The notes under the pieces: generated by a model | The model's database searches: none | What the model was told of the DNA's origin: nothing | The model's input: the letters and a program-made list of their open reading frames with translations, nothing else | Origin: Pseudomonadota bacterium | Lineage (GTDB): Bacteria; Pseudomonadota; Alphaproteobacteria; Rhizobiales; Hyphomicrobiaceae | NCBI GenBank assembly: GCA_023410905.1 | Contig: JAEYPL010000173.1 | Span: 4,915 to 68,914, forward strand | DNA length: 64,000 nucleotides | Reading direction: 5' to 3' | Shown: one piece after another, positions 47,556 to 56,249 of the stretch | Layout: the number at the start of each line of letters is the position of its first letter | Numbering within the stretch: the stretch's first letter is position 1 | Translations under genes and position numbers: made by a program

Positions 47556-47597
47556 GGGCCGGCAGGGCAGGCAGGCCTTTGCCGGCCCTTCTTATTT
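47556..47597 (+). terminator. Intrinsic terminator after acs
   Basis: GGGCCGGCA (47556-47564) pairs perfectly with TGCCGGCCC (47580-47588), followed by TTCTTATTT. The 15-base loop contains a smaller self-complementary GGCAGGCC. It lies 20 bases after the acs stop and fits a Rho-independent terminator. Confidence 0.8.
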
Positions 47598-47625
47598 GTA
47601 GGCCTGCGCTGTAGCCTGTCTGGAA

Positions 47626-49998
47626 ATGCAGCTCGGAGTCCGCATCATCATGCAGCAGCGAATCCCGGCCTTCTGCACGCAGTGCCGCTCGCGGTGTGGC
47701 TGCACAGCTCTGGTGGAGGACGGAAAACTTCTCGGCATCGAGCCGCTGGAGGGGCATCCGAGCGGCGAAAAGCTCTGTCCCAAGGGTAAGGCCGCGCCCG
47801 ATCTGGTCTACCATCCGGATCGCATTCTTCATCCCATGCGACGCACCAATCCGAAGGGCGCGGCCGATCCTGGCTGGAAGCGCATAAGCTGGGATGAGGC
47901 ACTCGACAAGATCGCGCGCAAGATGGGTGGGATCGCGCGCGATCATGGACCCGAGCAGGTGGCGTTCTCGGTCACGACGCCGAGCGGCTCGCATATGTCG
48001 GACTGCATTTCGTGGGTCGAGCGCTTCATCCGCGCGTTCGGCAGCCCGAATACGATCTACGCGACCGAGATCTGCAACTGGCACAAGGATTATGCGAGCC
48101 GCTTCACGTACGGCCACGACATTGGCACGCCGGATTTCGCCAACACGGATTGTATCCTGCTCTGGGGTAACAATCCCGCCGCGACATGGCTCGCGCGCAC
48201 GGCGGAGATTCAAAAGGGCCTGAAGCGCGGTGCGCGTATGATCGTCATCGATCCCAAGCCGACTGTCCTCGCGCGGCGCGCGACGCAGTGGCTGCAAGTG
48301 CGCCCCGGATCGGATCAGGCCGTGGCACTTGGGCTTCTGCATCTGCTCCTGCAGGATCCGCGTTTTGATGCGGACTACGCTTCGCGATGGACGAATGGTC
48401 CGCTGCTCGTGCGTAGCGATACGGGGCGCTTCCTCAAGGAGAGTGATGTCGTTGCGGGCGGTCGCGACAGCGTGCTGCTCGCGCGCGCGTTCGATGGCAA
48501 CGCCTTCGTCGCCTATGATCCAGCGCGCAGAACCTGGGAGGGAACAGGCAAGCCCGCACTTCACTGGCGAGGTGAGGTCGAGACCGTTCATGGCAAGATC
48601 ACCTGCCGTTCGGCTTTCGATGAGATCGCCGAAGCTGTGTCCGAGATGACGCCCGAGCGCGTTTCGGAGCTGAGCGGCGTCTCGCCGCGCGATCTCGCGA
48701 AGGCCGCCGATATCCTCGCTGGCGCGAAGTCCGTGGCCTACTATGCGTGGAACGGCGTCGGCCAGAGCATCACCGCGACGCAGACCGATCGCGCGATGTC
48801 GATCCTCTATGCTCTCACCGGCAGCTACGGCCGCGCCGGCGGCAATGTGCCGGGGGGCGCCGCGGCGTTCGGCGATATCTCCGGCCGAGATCTCATTTCC
48901 GCGGAGCAGAGCGCCAAGGCGATTGGCCTCGCCGAGCGGCCGCTCGGTCCCGGCCTCAATGGATGGGTGACGGCACGCGACGTTTACGGAGCCATCCTGA
49001 ATGGCGCGCCTTATCCTGTGCGGGCGCTCGTCTCCTTCGGCACGAACGCACTCGTCTCACAGCCGGACGCCGAGCTCGGGCGCCGCGCGCTTGCCGCGCT
49101 CGACTTCCACGTGCATGCGGACTTCTTCGTCAATCCGACCGCCACCTATGCCGACATTCTGCTTCCTGCCGCGACATCGTGGGAGCGCGAAGGTTTGCGC
49201 ACGGGCTTCGACGTGAGTCTGGATGGCATGCGCCTCGTGCAACTGCGCCCGCCGGTCATTGCGCCGCGCGGTGAGACGCGATCCGATACGGATATCGTTC
49301 TCACACTCTCGGAGCGACTGGGTCTTGCTTCGAAGATGTTCGACCTCAGCGCTGATACTGGACACGACGCGGTGTTGAAACCGGCCGGCTTGAGCGTCGA
49401 CAAGCTGCGCGCGCATCCCGCGGGGATCTGGCTCGACGGTTCTGTGCAACTCGGTGCGCATGAGACAGAGGTCGATGGTCACCCGCGAGGGTTCCCGACG
49501 CCGACCGGATTGATCGAGCTTTATTCGGAGCGTCTTGCCCAGGTTGGCCAGGAAGGCGTGCCGCGCATTGCTTCGAGTGATGCGCCTTCGCGCGACGCAC
49601 GGTTTCCGCTCCTTCTCGGGAGCGCCAAGACGATCGCCTTCTGCCACAGCCAGCATCGGAATATCGCATCACTCCGGCGACTCATGCCCGATCCTGTGCT
49701 CGAGATTTCGCGCGCCGATGCAGATAGCCGCGCGATCGGACACGGCGACTGGGTGGAAGTGCGCACGCGCGGCGGAACGGTCGTCGCCAAGGCCGCCATT
49801 GTTGCGGGGCTCGTGCCCGGCGCTGTCTTCGGCCAGCACGGATGGTGGGCGAGGGGCGAAACCGGCACGCCGTATGATGCGGCGCATCCGTTGGCCGCCA
49901 ATGTGAACAATGCCATTGCGACCGACCGCGCGGATCCTGTCAGCGGATCGATCCCGCTGCGGTGCTCGGCGTGCGAAGTGGTCAAGCTCACGTCTTAG
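47626..49998 (+). CDS. Molybdopterin oxidoreductase (DMSO reductase family), substrate unknown
   Basis: The 790-residue protein has the N-terminal [4Fe-4S] ligands CTQCRSRCGC (from residue 17) with CPKGK near 51, the molybdopterin domains (LLWGNNPAATWLARTAEIQ, IVIDPKPTVLARRATQWL), and a possible cysteine metal ligand in EICNWHKD near 149. The C-terminal molydop-binding domain is ADSRAIGHGDWVEVRTRGG. No twin-arginine signal is seen, so it is probably cytoplasmic. Formate dehydrogenase, nitrate reductase and other substrates cannot be separated by eye. An ATG at 47650 is an alternative start. No partner subunit is adjacent. Confidence 0.8.
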   Translation: MQLGVRIIMQQRIPAFCTQCRSRCGCTALVEDGKLLGIEPLEGHPSGEKLCPKGKAAPDLVYHPDRILHPMRRTNPKGAADPGWKRISWDEALDKIARKMGGIARDHGPEQVAFSVTTPSGSHMSDCISWVERFIRAFGSPNTIYATEICNWHKDYASRFTYGHDIGTPDFANTDCILLWGNNPAATWLARTAEIQKGLKRGARMIVIDPKPTVLARRATQWLQVRPGSDQAVALGLLHLLLQDPRFDADYASRWTNGPLLVRSDTGRFLKESDVVAGGRDSVLLARAFDGNAFVAYDPARRTWEGTGKPALHWRGEVETVHGKITCRSAFDEIAEAVSEMTPERVSELSGVSPRDLAKAADILAGAKSVAYYAWNGVGQSITATQTDRAMSILYALTGSYGRAGGNVPGGAAAFGDISGRDLISAEQSAKAIGLAERPLGPGLNGWVTARDVYGAILNGAPYPVRALVSFGTNALVSQPDAELGRRALAALDFHVHADFFVNPTATYADILLPAATSWEREGLRTGFDVSLDGMRLVQLRPPVIAPRGETRSDTDIVLTLSERLGLASKMFDLSADTGHDAVLKPAGLSVDKLRAHPAGIWLDGSVQLGAHETEVDGHPRGFPTPTGLIELYSERLAQVGQEGVPRIASSDAPSRDARFPLLLGSAKTIAFCHSQHRNIASLRRLMPDPVLEISRADADSRAIGHGDWVEVRTRGGTVVAKAAIVAGLVPGAVFGQHGWWARGETGTPYDAAHPLAANVNNAIATDRADPVSGSIPLRCSACEVVKLTS

Positions 49999-50001
49999 CA
50001 T

Positions 50002-50036
50002 CGACGACCGCTGCGTGATGAGCGCAGCGATCGTCG
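50002..50036. terminator. Bidirectional hairpin between convergent genes
   Basis: A 13-bp stem with one C-A mismatch (50002-50015 with 50023-50036, 7-base loop) fills the 48-base gap between the molybdopterin oxidoreductase and the solute-binding protein genes. Its position between two stops suggests bidirectional termination, although T-runs are weak. Confidence 0.6.
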
Positions 50037-50046
50037 TGATCACGTA

Positions 50047-51273
50047 TCAGTTCTTCGCCGCCAGCTTGCAGCCGCCCTGATCGAGCGGGCGGAAGGCCTG
50101 CTCGGCCGGAATTGTGCGAATGAGCTTGTAGTAGTCCCAGGGGCCCTTCGATTCGGCCGGGCTCTTGACCTCGAAGAGATACATGTCGTGCATCTTGCGC
50201 CCGTCGATTCGGACGGAGCTCTTGCCGAACAGCGGATCGTCGGTCGGCAGCTCCTTCATCTTCGCGACAACCTTGTCGCCGGGCTCATCCGTTCCGAGCG
50301 CCTGCACGGCCTTGAGGTAGTGGATGATGCTTGAATAGAAGCCGGCCTGCGCCATCGTCGGGCGGCGGTTCTTGAAGCGATCACCCCAACGCTTCGACCA
50401 GGCGCGCGATGCCTCGGTCCGGTCCCAATAGAAAGCGCTGGTGAGCTGCAGGCCCTGCGCCGTTTCGAGGCCGAGGCTGTGGATGTCCGAGATGAAGACG
50501 AGGAGGCCGGCAAGCTTCTGCCCGCCTTTCACGACGCCGAATTCCGCCGCCTGTTTGATCGAGTTGATCGTATCGCCGCCGGCATTGGCAAAGCCGACGA
50601 TCTTCGCCTTCGAGGCCTGTGCCTGCACAATGAAGGATGAGAGATCCGAGGTGTTGATCGGATGGCGGACGCTGCCGAGGACCTTGCCGCCCGACTTCGT
50701 CACGACCGCGCTGACGTCGCGTTCGAGTGCGTGGCCGAAGGCGTAATCGGCGGTGACGAAGTACCAGGTGTCGCCGCCGGCTTGCACCACGGCGCTGCCT
50801 GTGCCGTTCGCGAGCGCGTAGGTGTCGTACACCCAATGAATGGTGTTGGCGTTGCAGAGCTTGCCGGTGATATCGGACGAGGCCGGATCGGAAGCGAGAA
50901 AGACCTTGTTCTTGGTAGCAACAAGTGACTGGATCGCCAGGCTGACCGCCGATGACGATGCGCCGGCAATCATGTCCACGCCGTCTACATCGAACCAGCG
51001 ACTGCCGACCGTGACGCCGATGTCAGCTTTGTTCTGAGTGTCGGCGTAGACGAGCTCGATCTTCTTGCCGAGCACGGTCCCGCCGAAATCCTCGACGGCC
51101 ATGCGGGCTGCTTCGACGGCACCCATGCCGTTGATATCGGCGTAGATGCTGTTCATGTCCGTGAGCACGCCGATCCTCACGACGTCTCCGGAGATTTGCG
51201 CGTTAGCAGGGGCGGCCGCGAGGGCCAAGGACAGCGCAGTCGCGCTGCCGACAAGCAAACGTGTCAGCGACAT
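50047..51273 (-). CDS. ABC transporter substrate-binding protein, Leu/Ile/Val-binding family
   Basis: The 408-residue periplasmic protein has a Sec signal peptide (LLVGSATALSLALAAAPANA) cut before QISGDVVRIGVL. The mature type 1 fold opens with IGVLTDMNSIYADINGMGAV and contains MIAGASSSAVSLAIQSLV. I chose the ATG at 51273, which has GGGAGGA upstream, over a TTG at 51276. No permease gene adjoins it. The second liv transporter about 5 kb away lacks a binding protein, so the two may work together. A catabolic ligand is plausible given the oxygenase next door. Confidence 0.87.
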   Translation of the reverse strand: MSLTRLLVGSATALSLALAAAPANAQISGDVVRIGVLTDMNSIYADINGMGAVEAARMAVEDFGGTVLGKKIELVYADTQNKADIGVTVGSRWFDVDGVDMIAGASSSAVSLAIQSLVATKNKVFLASDPASSDITGKLCNANTIHWVYDTYALANGTGSAVVQAGGDTWYFVTADYAFGHALERDVSAVVTKSGGKVLGSVRHPINTSDLSSFIVQAQASKAKIVGFANAGGDTINSIKQAAEFGVVKGGQKLAGLLVFISDIHSLGLETAQGLQLTSAFYWDRTEASRAWSKRWGDRFKNRRPTMAQAGFYSSIIHYLKAVQALGTDEPGDKVVAKMKELPTDDPLFGKSSVRIDGRKMHDMYLFEVKSPAESKGPWDYYKLIRTIPAEQAFRPLDQGGCKLAAKN

Positions 51274-51393
51274 CAAAATTATCCTCCCAGGTTCTAGTTA
51301 TTGGCGTCGTGCGGTGCAGCGCGTGCTTCCGGATGGCGGATGCTTGCGCTGTCAGCAGAGCGTCGGAGTGCTCGTTGGCCTCCGTTGTGGCGT

Positions 51394-51422
51394 ATTCAAT
51401 ATTACCGTCAGGGGCTTGGCAA
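51394..51422 (-). promoter_or_regulatory. Putative promoter of the solute-binding protein gene
   Basis: On the minus strand TTGCCA (51422-51417) and TTGAAT (51399-51394) are 17 bases apart, in a short A/T-rich patch after the cupin gene. Transcription would start near 51387, about 115 bases before the ATG. The boxes match the consensus at five and four positions. Confidence 0.35.
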
Positions 51423-51444
51423 CTGGGCTGCCGGGGGCCGGAAG

Positions 51445-51840
51445 CTACTCGCCTCGCGGCAGCCAGCGCCGCGGCGTCTCCCGCTTGTCGTCATAGGCTG
51501 CTTCGAACACGGGGGAGGCGAGTATGGCCTGAACGCGCAAGATGCCCGTGCCCGTATTGTGAAAGCCGTGCTTGCGGCCGGCGGGAATGACAGCCGACTG
51601 GCCAGCCGTGAGGCGGCGCCGCTCGTCATCGAGCCATACCTCTGCCTCGCCTTCGAGGACGGTCAGTATTTCCTCGACGGCATGGAGATGCGCCGGCGCG
51701 CCGAGGCCCGGATCGCACCATTGCTCGAACACGGCAAGCTGCGACGCGCCGTTGGCAGCGGACGCTACCATGCGCGTGAGCACACCCGGCCGCCACTCGT
51801 CCTTGGGCTGGCTCGCATGGTCGATGGTCGTCATGGGCAT
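51445..51840 (-). CDS. Cupin-domain protein
   Basis: The 131-residue single-domain cupin has motif 1 as GAPAHLHAVEEILTVLEGEAEVW and motif 2 around AVIPAGRKHGFHNTG, supplying the His/Glu metal ligands. Such proteins are metal-binding enzymes or sensors; no substrate is indicated. It lies 42 bases after the Rieske oxygenase gene on the same strand, so it is likely co-transcribed and may act on the same compound. Confidence 0.82.
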   Translation of the reverse strand: MPMTTIDHASQPKDEWRPGVLTRMVASAANGASQLAVFEQWCDPGLGAPAHLHAVEEILTVLEGEAEVWLDDERRRLTAGQSAVIPAGRKHGFHNTGTGILRVQAILASPVFEAAYDDKRETPRRWLPRGE

Positions 51841-51882
51841 GCGCGAGCTCCATGCATTGGGCGTGGATGATGTCGCTCAGGT

Positions 51883-53043
51883 TCACTTCGCGGCGACGAG
51901 GCCGTCGAACGCGCGCCTGAAGCCGCCGGTCTTCTCCGCGAGATACTGCGCGAAGTCGTAGTTCGGGCGCTCGAGATGGCTCAGATGACCTGCGCGAGCC
52001 GCGCCCGCAGAGACGCCGCGATAAACGCGCTCCGTGCAGCCGCGATCCTCGACATTGACTTTGTCGAGCAGGGTCTTGAGCTGCGCGAAGCTTGCCTGCG
52101 CGTCGGGCGAGCTGACGAAGTCCGGCGACATGCCGCCGCCGAAGATCATGTGCACCTGACCGACGCCGTGCGGATGCAGCGAGAGATACCAGAAGTAGCC
52201 GGGCGTCAGCGTCACGAGCATGCTCGGATACACGGCGAGCAGGAAAGTGGTGCGGCGGCGGTCGCCCTGCATACGCGTGTTGTTTGGATGGGCGAGCGCT
52301 ATCTTGAGCGTGCCGTCCTTCAGGATGGTGTGATAGTTGAACGTCGGCAGGCCCGGCGGGCAGTCCATTTCATCGAGCTTCGAGAGGCCGCCGATCGTGC
52401 CCGCATGACACATCGGCAGGTGATAGCTCTCCATGAAATTCTCGGCGAGGATCTTCCAGTTCGTGTCCCAGACGTGGGTCTCGCGGAAGGTCTCGGTGTA
52501 TGTTTCCATGGCGAAGTCGTCGATGAGACCTTGCACCTCGGAGAGATGCTCGGCGACGGGCGGCAGCTCCGGATTGAGCGTGACCATGATCCAGCCGAGC
52601 CACTCCTCGCACCGCACTGCCGGCAGCCGATAGTGCTCGGCGCAGAAGTCGCGATTGAGCTGCATGGCCGGCGCGGCCCGCAGCGTGCCGTCGAGATTGT
52701 ACGTCCAGGCGTGATACGGGCAGACGATCGCGCGCTTATTGCCGGACCCTTCGAGCAGCGTCGACATGCGGTGGAGGCAGACGTTCGACATGGCGCGCAG
52801 CTTGCCGTCGCCGTCGCGAATGACGAAGATCGGCTGGCCCGCAAGCTCGTACGTGAGGTAGTCGCCGGGCTTCTTGAGTGCATCGGCGCGGCCGACCGTC
52901 ACCCACTCCTTGGCGAATACATCCTTGATCTCGCGATCCAGGAATTCCGAGCTCGTATAGACGCTCGGCGGCATGGCCCGCGCCCGCTCGAAGGGCTCGC
53001 TGACATTGGCGATCAGCTCTCTCACGGGAGGTGACACGGTCAT
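51883..53043 (-). CDS. Rieske aromatic-ring-hydroxylating oxygenase, alpha subunit
   Basis: The 386-residue protein has the Rieske [2Fe-2S] ligands C89-x-H91 and C108-x2-H111 (VCLHRMS, CPYHAW). It also has the mononuclear iron region AENFMESYHLPMCH with N202, H208 and H213. The catalytic-domain pattern resembles the GbcA/choline-monooxygenase type, so a quaternary amine or an aromatic acid are both possible. No reductase gene adjoins it. I used the ATG at 53043; the frame reaches a TTG at 53100 that would run through a hairpin. Confidence 0.85.
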   Translation of the reverse strand: MTVSPPVRELIANVSEPFERARAMPPSVYTSSEFLDREIKDVFAKEWVTVGRADALKKPGDYLTYELAGQPIFVIRDGDGKLRAMSNVCLHRMSTLLEGSGNKRAIVCPYHAWTYNLDGTLRAAPAMQLNRDFCAEHYRLPAVRCEEWLGWIMVTLNPELPPVAEHLSEVQGLIDDFAMETYTETFRETHVWDTNWKILAENFMESYHLPMCHAGTIGGLSKLDEMDCPPGLPTFNYHTILKDGTLKIALAHPNNTRMQGDRRRTTFLLAVYPSMLVTLTPGYFWYLSLHPHGVGQVHMIFGGGMSPDFVSSPDAQASFAQLKTLLDKVNVEDRGCTERVYRGVSAGAARAGHLSHLERPNYDFAQYLAEKTGGFRRAFDGLVAAK

Positions 53044-53050
53044 GCGGTTC

Positions 53051-53089
53051 AGGCCCCTCGTTTCGACCCGGAACGGGTTCGCGAGGCCT
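53051..53089 (-). promoter_or_regulatory. Leader hairpin covering the Rieske ribosome-binding site
   Basis: The arms AGG-CC-CCTCG (53051-53060) and CGAGGCCT (53082-53089) pair around an inner ACCCG-gaa-CGGGT stem (53066-53078). On the minus strand the presumed GAGGGG ribosome-binding site of the Rieske gene lies in the outer stem, a few bases before the ATG at 53043. It also lies just after mrpG, so it could double as the mrp operon terminator. Confidence 0.45.
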
Positions 53090-53133
53090 GACGGTATCAA
53101 GCTGGACGGGCCGCCACAATTCCTATCGAAGGC

Positions 53134-53514
53134 TCAGGGATCGGCAGGCGTCTTGACGGCTCGTTGCTCGTCGCTCAGGCCGACCAGCGGATCGCGTCCT
53201 TCGAAGCGGTCACGGTAAAGCGTCGCTTGAACCAGGAACATGAACGTCACCGGCGTTGTCGTCGTAACGAATATGCCGATGAGGATCTCATGAACGACCG
53301 GGCGCGTCTCGCCGACGGAGAAATAGATCATCGATGCAGCCAGAATGCTGAACAGGCCGAGTGTCGTGCCGAGCGTGGGCGCATGGATCCGCTCGTAGAA
53401 CGTCTTGAAGCGCAGCAACCCGATCGAGCCGATCAGAGCGAGGCCGGAGCCGAGCAGGAGCAGCATCGACGTCAGAATGGCCGCCCACAGTGGCAGCTCC
53501 TCGAGCGTGCTCAT
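53134..53514 (-). CDS. mrpG: Mrp/Pha antiporter subunit G
   Basis: The 126-residue protein with three membrane segments (ILTSMLLLLGSGLALIGSIG and others) carries the PhaG/MnhG hallmark GLLRFKTFYERIHAPTLGTT. It is part of the multi-subunit cation/proton antiporter complex in the inner membrane. It is the last gene of the operon and overlaps mrpF by four bases. Confidence 0.93.
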   Translation of the reverse strand: MSTLEELPLWAAILTSMLLLLGSGLALIGSIGLLRFKTFYERIHAPTLGTTLGLFSILAASMIYFSVGETRPVVHEILIGIFVTTTTPVTFMFLVQATLYRDRFEGRDPLVGLSDEQRAVKTPADP

Positions 53515-53792
53515 TCGATGACCTCGCCACGCATGAGGAACTTTGCCATGGCTACCGTCGCAACGAAGCCGAGCAGGCCGATGGCAAGGGCCACTTCGAA
53601 ATAGAGTGTGGTGCCGGAGCCGATGCCGAAGACGAGGAGCAGAAGCATGGCATTGACGTAGAGCGTATCCATGCCGAGCACGCGGTCCTGGGCTCGTGGT
53701 CCTCGCAGGATGCGGAAGGCGGCAGCGGCCATCGCCAGCGTCAGAAAGCCTTTGGATATGGTGAGCGCCGCGGTCAGGATCATTCCGCTCAT
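53511..53792 (-). CDS. mrpF: Mrp/Pha antiporter subunit F
   Basis: The 93-residue membrane subunit has three hydrophobic helices and the MnhF core FRILRGPRAQDRVLGMDTLYVN. It contributes to the hydrophobic antiporter complex. It overlaps mrpG and mrpE by four bases at each end, so the operon is tightly coupled in translation. Confidence 0.93.
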   Translation of the reverse strand: MSGMILTAALTISKGFLTLAMAAAAFRILRGPRAQDRVLGMDTLYVNAMLLLLVFGIGSGTTLYFEVALAIGLLGFVATVAMAKFLMRGEVIE

Positions 53793-54274
53793 TCGAAGAT
53801 CTCCTTCAACAGGCCCTCGTAGCGGACCTTGATGATCTCGCCCCAGTCGTCGTCATCGGCGAGGTCGAGAACGTGGATGATGAGCACGTTGCCGGCCGGA
53901 TCATAGGCGACCCAGCTCGTTCCCGGCGTGGCGGTGATGATGCACGCGAGGACGGCGAGGCTGTAGTGAGAGCGCACGTTGAGCTGGATGCGAACGAAGC
54001 CCGGTGTGCGCTCGCGCTTGTCCTTGAGAACAAGGCGCGCGACGCGCATGTTCGACCGGATCATATCGACGAAGACTTCGAGGCCGAGCCGCATGATGAT
54101 CCACAGCCGCCTGAAGAGCAGCGGCGGTGCATCGAGGCGCACCAGGATCCAGGATCCGGCAATGGCGACCGCACCGCCAAGGAGGATCTGCGCGACGGAA
54201 AAGCTTTCGTTGAGCAGCAGCCATGTGCCCAGCAACATCGCGGAAATGACGGGAAATGGCAGCCATCGGCTCAT
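53789..54274 (-). CDS. mrpE: Mrp/Pha antiporter subunit E
   Basis: The 161-residue subunit starts with membrane helices and continues in a soluble C-terminal part with the MnhE sequence ALACIITATPGTSWVAYDP followed by LIIHVLDLADDDDWGEII. It forms part of the cation/proton antiporter. It overlaps mrpD and mrpF by four bases. Confidence 0.93.
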   Translation of the reverse strand: MSRWLPFPVISAMLLGTWLLLNESFSVAQILLGGAVAIAGSWILVRLDAPPLLFRRLWIIMRLGLEVFVDMIRSNMRVARLVLKDKRERTPGFVRIQLNVRSHYSLAVLACIITATPGTSWVAYDPAGNVLIIHVLDLADDDDWGEIIKVRYEGLLKEIFE

Positions 54275-55908
54275 GGCGTGACCTCCCCTGGCGCGGGCAC
54301 GGTTGGCGTTATCGCCTGCACGGCGCCGATGTATGGCCGGCCCAGCTCCAGCCCGCTGGCCGTCGCCTGCATGAAGCGCATGACAGGCCCGGCCTGTACG
54401 GTGAGTGCGACGCAGAGAAAGAGAAGGATGGCAACCGCGCCGAGCTCAACACTGCGGACCTGCGGCAGCTCGCGCTCGGAGAATGTCCAGAACGTGCGGA
54501 TGCCTGCGCGGGTCATGGCAACGATCGTCGCGAGGCCAGAGATCAGAATGACGGCGAGCAGTGTCCAGCCTTGCAGAGAAATGGTGGCGCCGCCTGTGAG
54601 CCAGTGCTGATCGAGCAGGCTGTTCAGAATAGCGAACTTCGCGATGAAGCCTGAGAGCGGCGGTAAGCCGGAGAGCAGCAGCGCGCAGGCGAGAAACGCG
54701 ACGCCGAGCACGGCCAGCAGCGCGGGGATCGCGACGCCCACCACCTCCGCCTCGTCGAATTCTCCCTCTTCCTCCGCGCCGTAGGCTTCCAATGTTACGG
54801 CCAGAACGTCATCGGCGGGCGTTCGGCCGCGCTCCACGAGCTCGATGAGGAGGAAGAATGCGGCGACCGTCAGCGTGGAGCTGACAAGGTAGTACAACGC
54901 TGCGGTGGTCATGCCGGTGCCGCCAAGCCCGATAGCGGCCAGCATCGTCCCGGAGGAGACCAGGACGCTGTAACCCGCGAGGCGGCCCATATCCTGCGAT
55001 GCCAGCATGCCGATCGCGGCGAAACACATGGTCGCGATGCCGATCGCGAACAGCCAGCCCTCGGCGTAGAAAATTGACGCGCCGCCTGCGGCCTCGGCCG
55101 TTATCGATCCAAGGCGGAGAATGACGTAGAAGCCGACCTTGGTCATAACCGCGAAGAGTGCCGCCACCGGCGCACTTGCCGCCGCATAGAGCGTCGGCAG
55201 CCAGAAGCCGAGCGGCCACGCCGCGGCCTTGATGAGGAAGGCGATGCCAAGGATGGCCGCGCCGATCTCCATCAACCGTCGCTCGGAAGGATCGAGGAGC
55301 GGGATACGTTCGGCGAGTGCCGCCATGTTGAGCGTGCCGGCGGTGCCGTAGATCAAGCTGACGCCGATGAGGAAGAGCGTGGCCGAGGCGAGATTGACCA
55401 CGATGTAGTGGAGGCTCGCGCTGACACGCGCACGTCCCGAACCGTGAAGTGCCAATCCGTACGACGCGGCGAGCAGAACTTCGAAAAAGACGAAGAGATT
55501 GAACAGGTCACCGGTCAGGAAGGCGCCGTTCAGTCCCATGAGGAGGAACTGGAAGAGCGGATGGAAGAAGCTGCCCGCGCGGTGCCAGGAGGCCAACGCG
55601 AAGAGAAGGGCCGCACAGCCAAGCGTCGCCGTGAGCACCAGCATCAAGGCCGCGAGACGGTCGGCGACAAGCACGATGCCGAAGCTCGCCGGCCAGTTGC
55701 CGAGGAGGTAGACCTTGACGGTCTGTGCCGGCTCCGGCGCCGTGCTCGAGATGAGAAGCGTGATGGCAACCGCGAGCAACGACAGCGTCGAGAGGATGCT
55801 GATCGCGGCAATGGCCTCGCGGCGGCGGCCGTCGAGCAGCAGCATGAGCCCGCCGGCAATCAGCGGGATGATGATCGGCGCGATGATCAGGTGGTCGGCG
55901 AGTCTCAC
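54271..55908 (-). CDS. mrpD: Mrp/Pha antiporter subunit D
   Basis: The 545-residue NuoN/NuoM-like subunit has about 14 membrane helices and is one of the proton-pumping-type modules of the complex. The helix carrying the conserved lysine is in SERRLMEIGAAILGIAFLIK and AAWPLGFWLPTLYAAAS follows. An acidic insert (DEAEVVGVA) lies near residue 390. It overlaps mrpC and mrpE by four bases. Confidence 0.94.
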   Translation of the reverse strand: MRLADHLIIAPIIIPLIAGGLMLLLDGRRREAIAAISILSTLSLLAVAITLLISSTAPEPAQTVKVYLLGNWPASFGIVLVADRLAALMLVLTATLGCAALLFALASWHRAGSFFHPLFQFLLMGLNGAFLTGDLFNLFVFFEVLLAASYGLALHGSGRARVSASLHYIVVNLASATLFLIGVSLIYGTAGTLNMAALAERIPLLDPSERRLMEIGAAILGIAFLIKAAAWPLGFWLPTLYAAASAPVAALFAVMTKVGFYVILRLGSITAEAAGGASIFYAEGWLFAIGIATMCFAAIGMLASQDMGRLAGYSVLVSSGTMLAAIGLGGTGMTTAALYYLVSSTLTVAAFFLLIELVERGRTPADDVLAVTLEAYGAEEEGEFDEAEVVGVAIPALLAVLGVAFLACALLLSGLPPLSGFIAKFAILNSLLDQHWLTGGATISLQGWTLLAVILISGLATIVAMTRAGIRTFWTFSERELPQVRSVELGAVAILLFLCVALTVQAGPVMRFMQATASGLELGRPYIGAVQAITPTVPAPGEVTP

Positions 55909-56249
55909 GATTCCCGCTCCACACTATCGACGTGATCGCTGCCGGAGAGCCCCCGCGCGACGAGTATGACCACCAGAAACAGGGCGGTCATTGCGAAGCT
56001 GATGACAATCGCGGTGAGCACGAGTGCCTGCGGCAATGGGTCGACGTAGCGGGCGAGATTGCCGGTTTGCGATGGATCGAGCACAGGTGGTGCGCCGACC
56101 CGTAGCCGCCCCATGCCGAAGATGAAGAGATTGACCGCGTAGGACAGGAGCGACAGCCCGATGATCACTTGAAAGGTGCGCGGCCGCAGTAGCAGCCAAA
56201 TGCCTGATCCGGCCAGAACACCGATGGTAAGGGCGATGACGAGCTCCAT
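55905..56249 (-). CDS. mrpC: Mrp/Pha antiporter subunit C
   Basis: The 114-residue NuoK-like subunit has three membrane helices and LLLRPRTFQVIIGLSLLSYAVNLF. The C-terminal helix carries PQALVLTAIVISFAMTALFL. The ATG at 56249 overlaps the mrpAB stop by one base (TGATG). The frame extends 101 codons upstream into mrpAB, but that part is not membrane-like and is an artefact. Confidence 0.93.
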   Translation of the reverse strand: MELVIALTIGVLAGSGIWLLLRPRTFQVIIGLSLLSYAVNLFIFGMGRLRVGAPPVLDPSQTGNLARYVDPLPQALVLTAIVISFAMTALFLVVILVARGLSGSDHVDSVERES

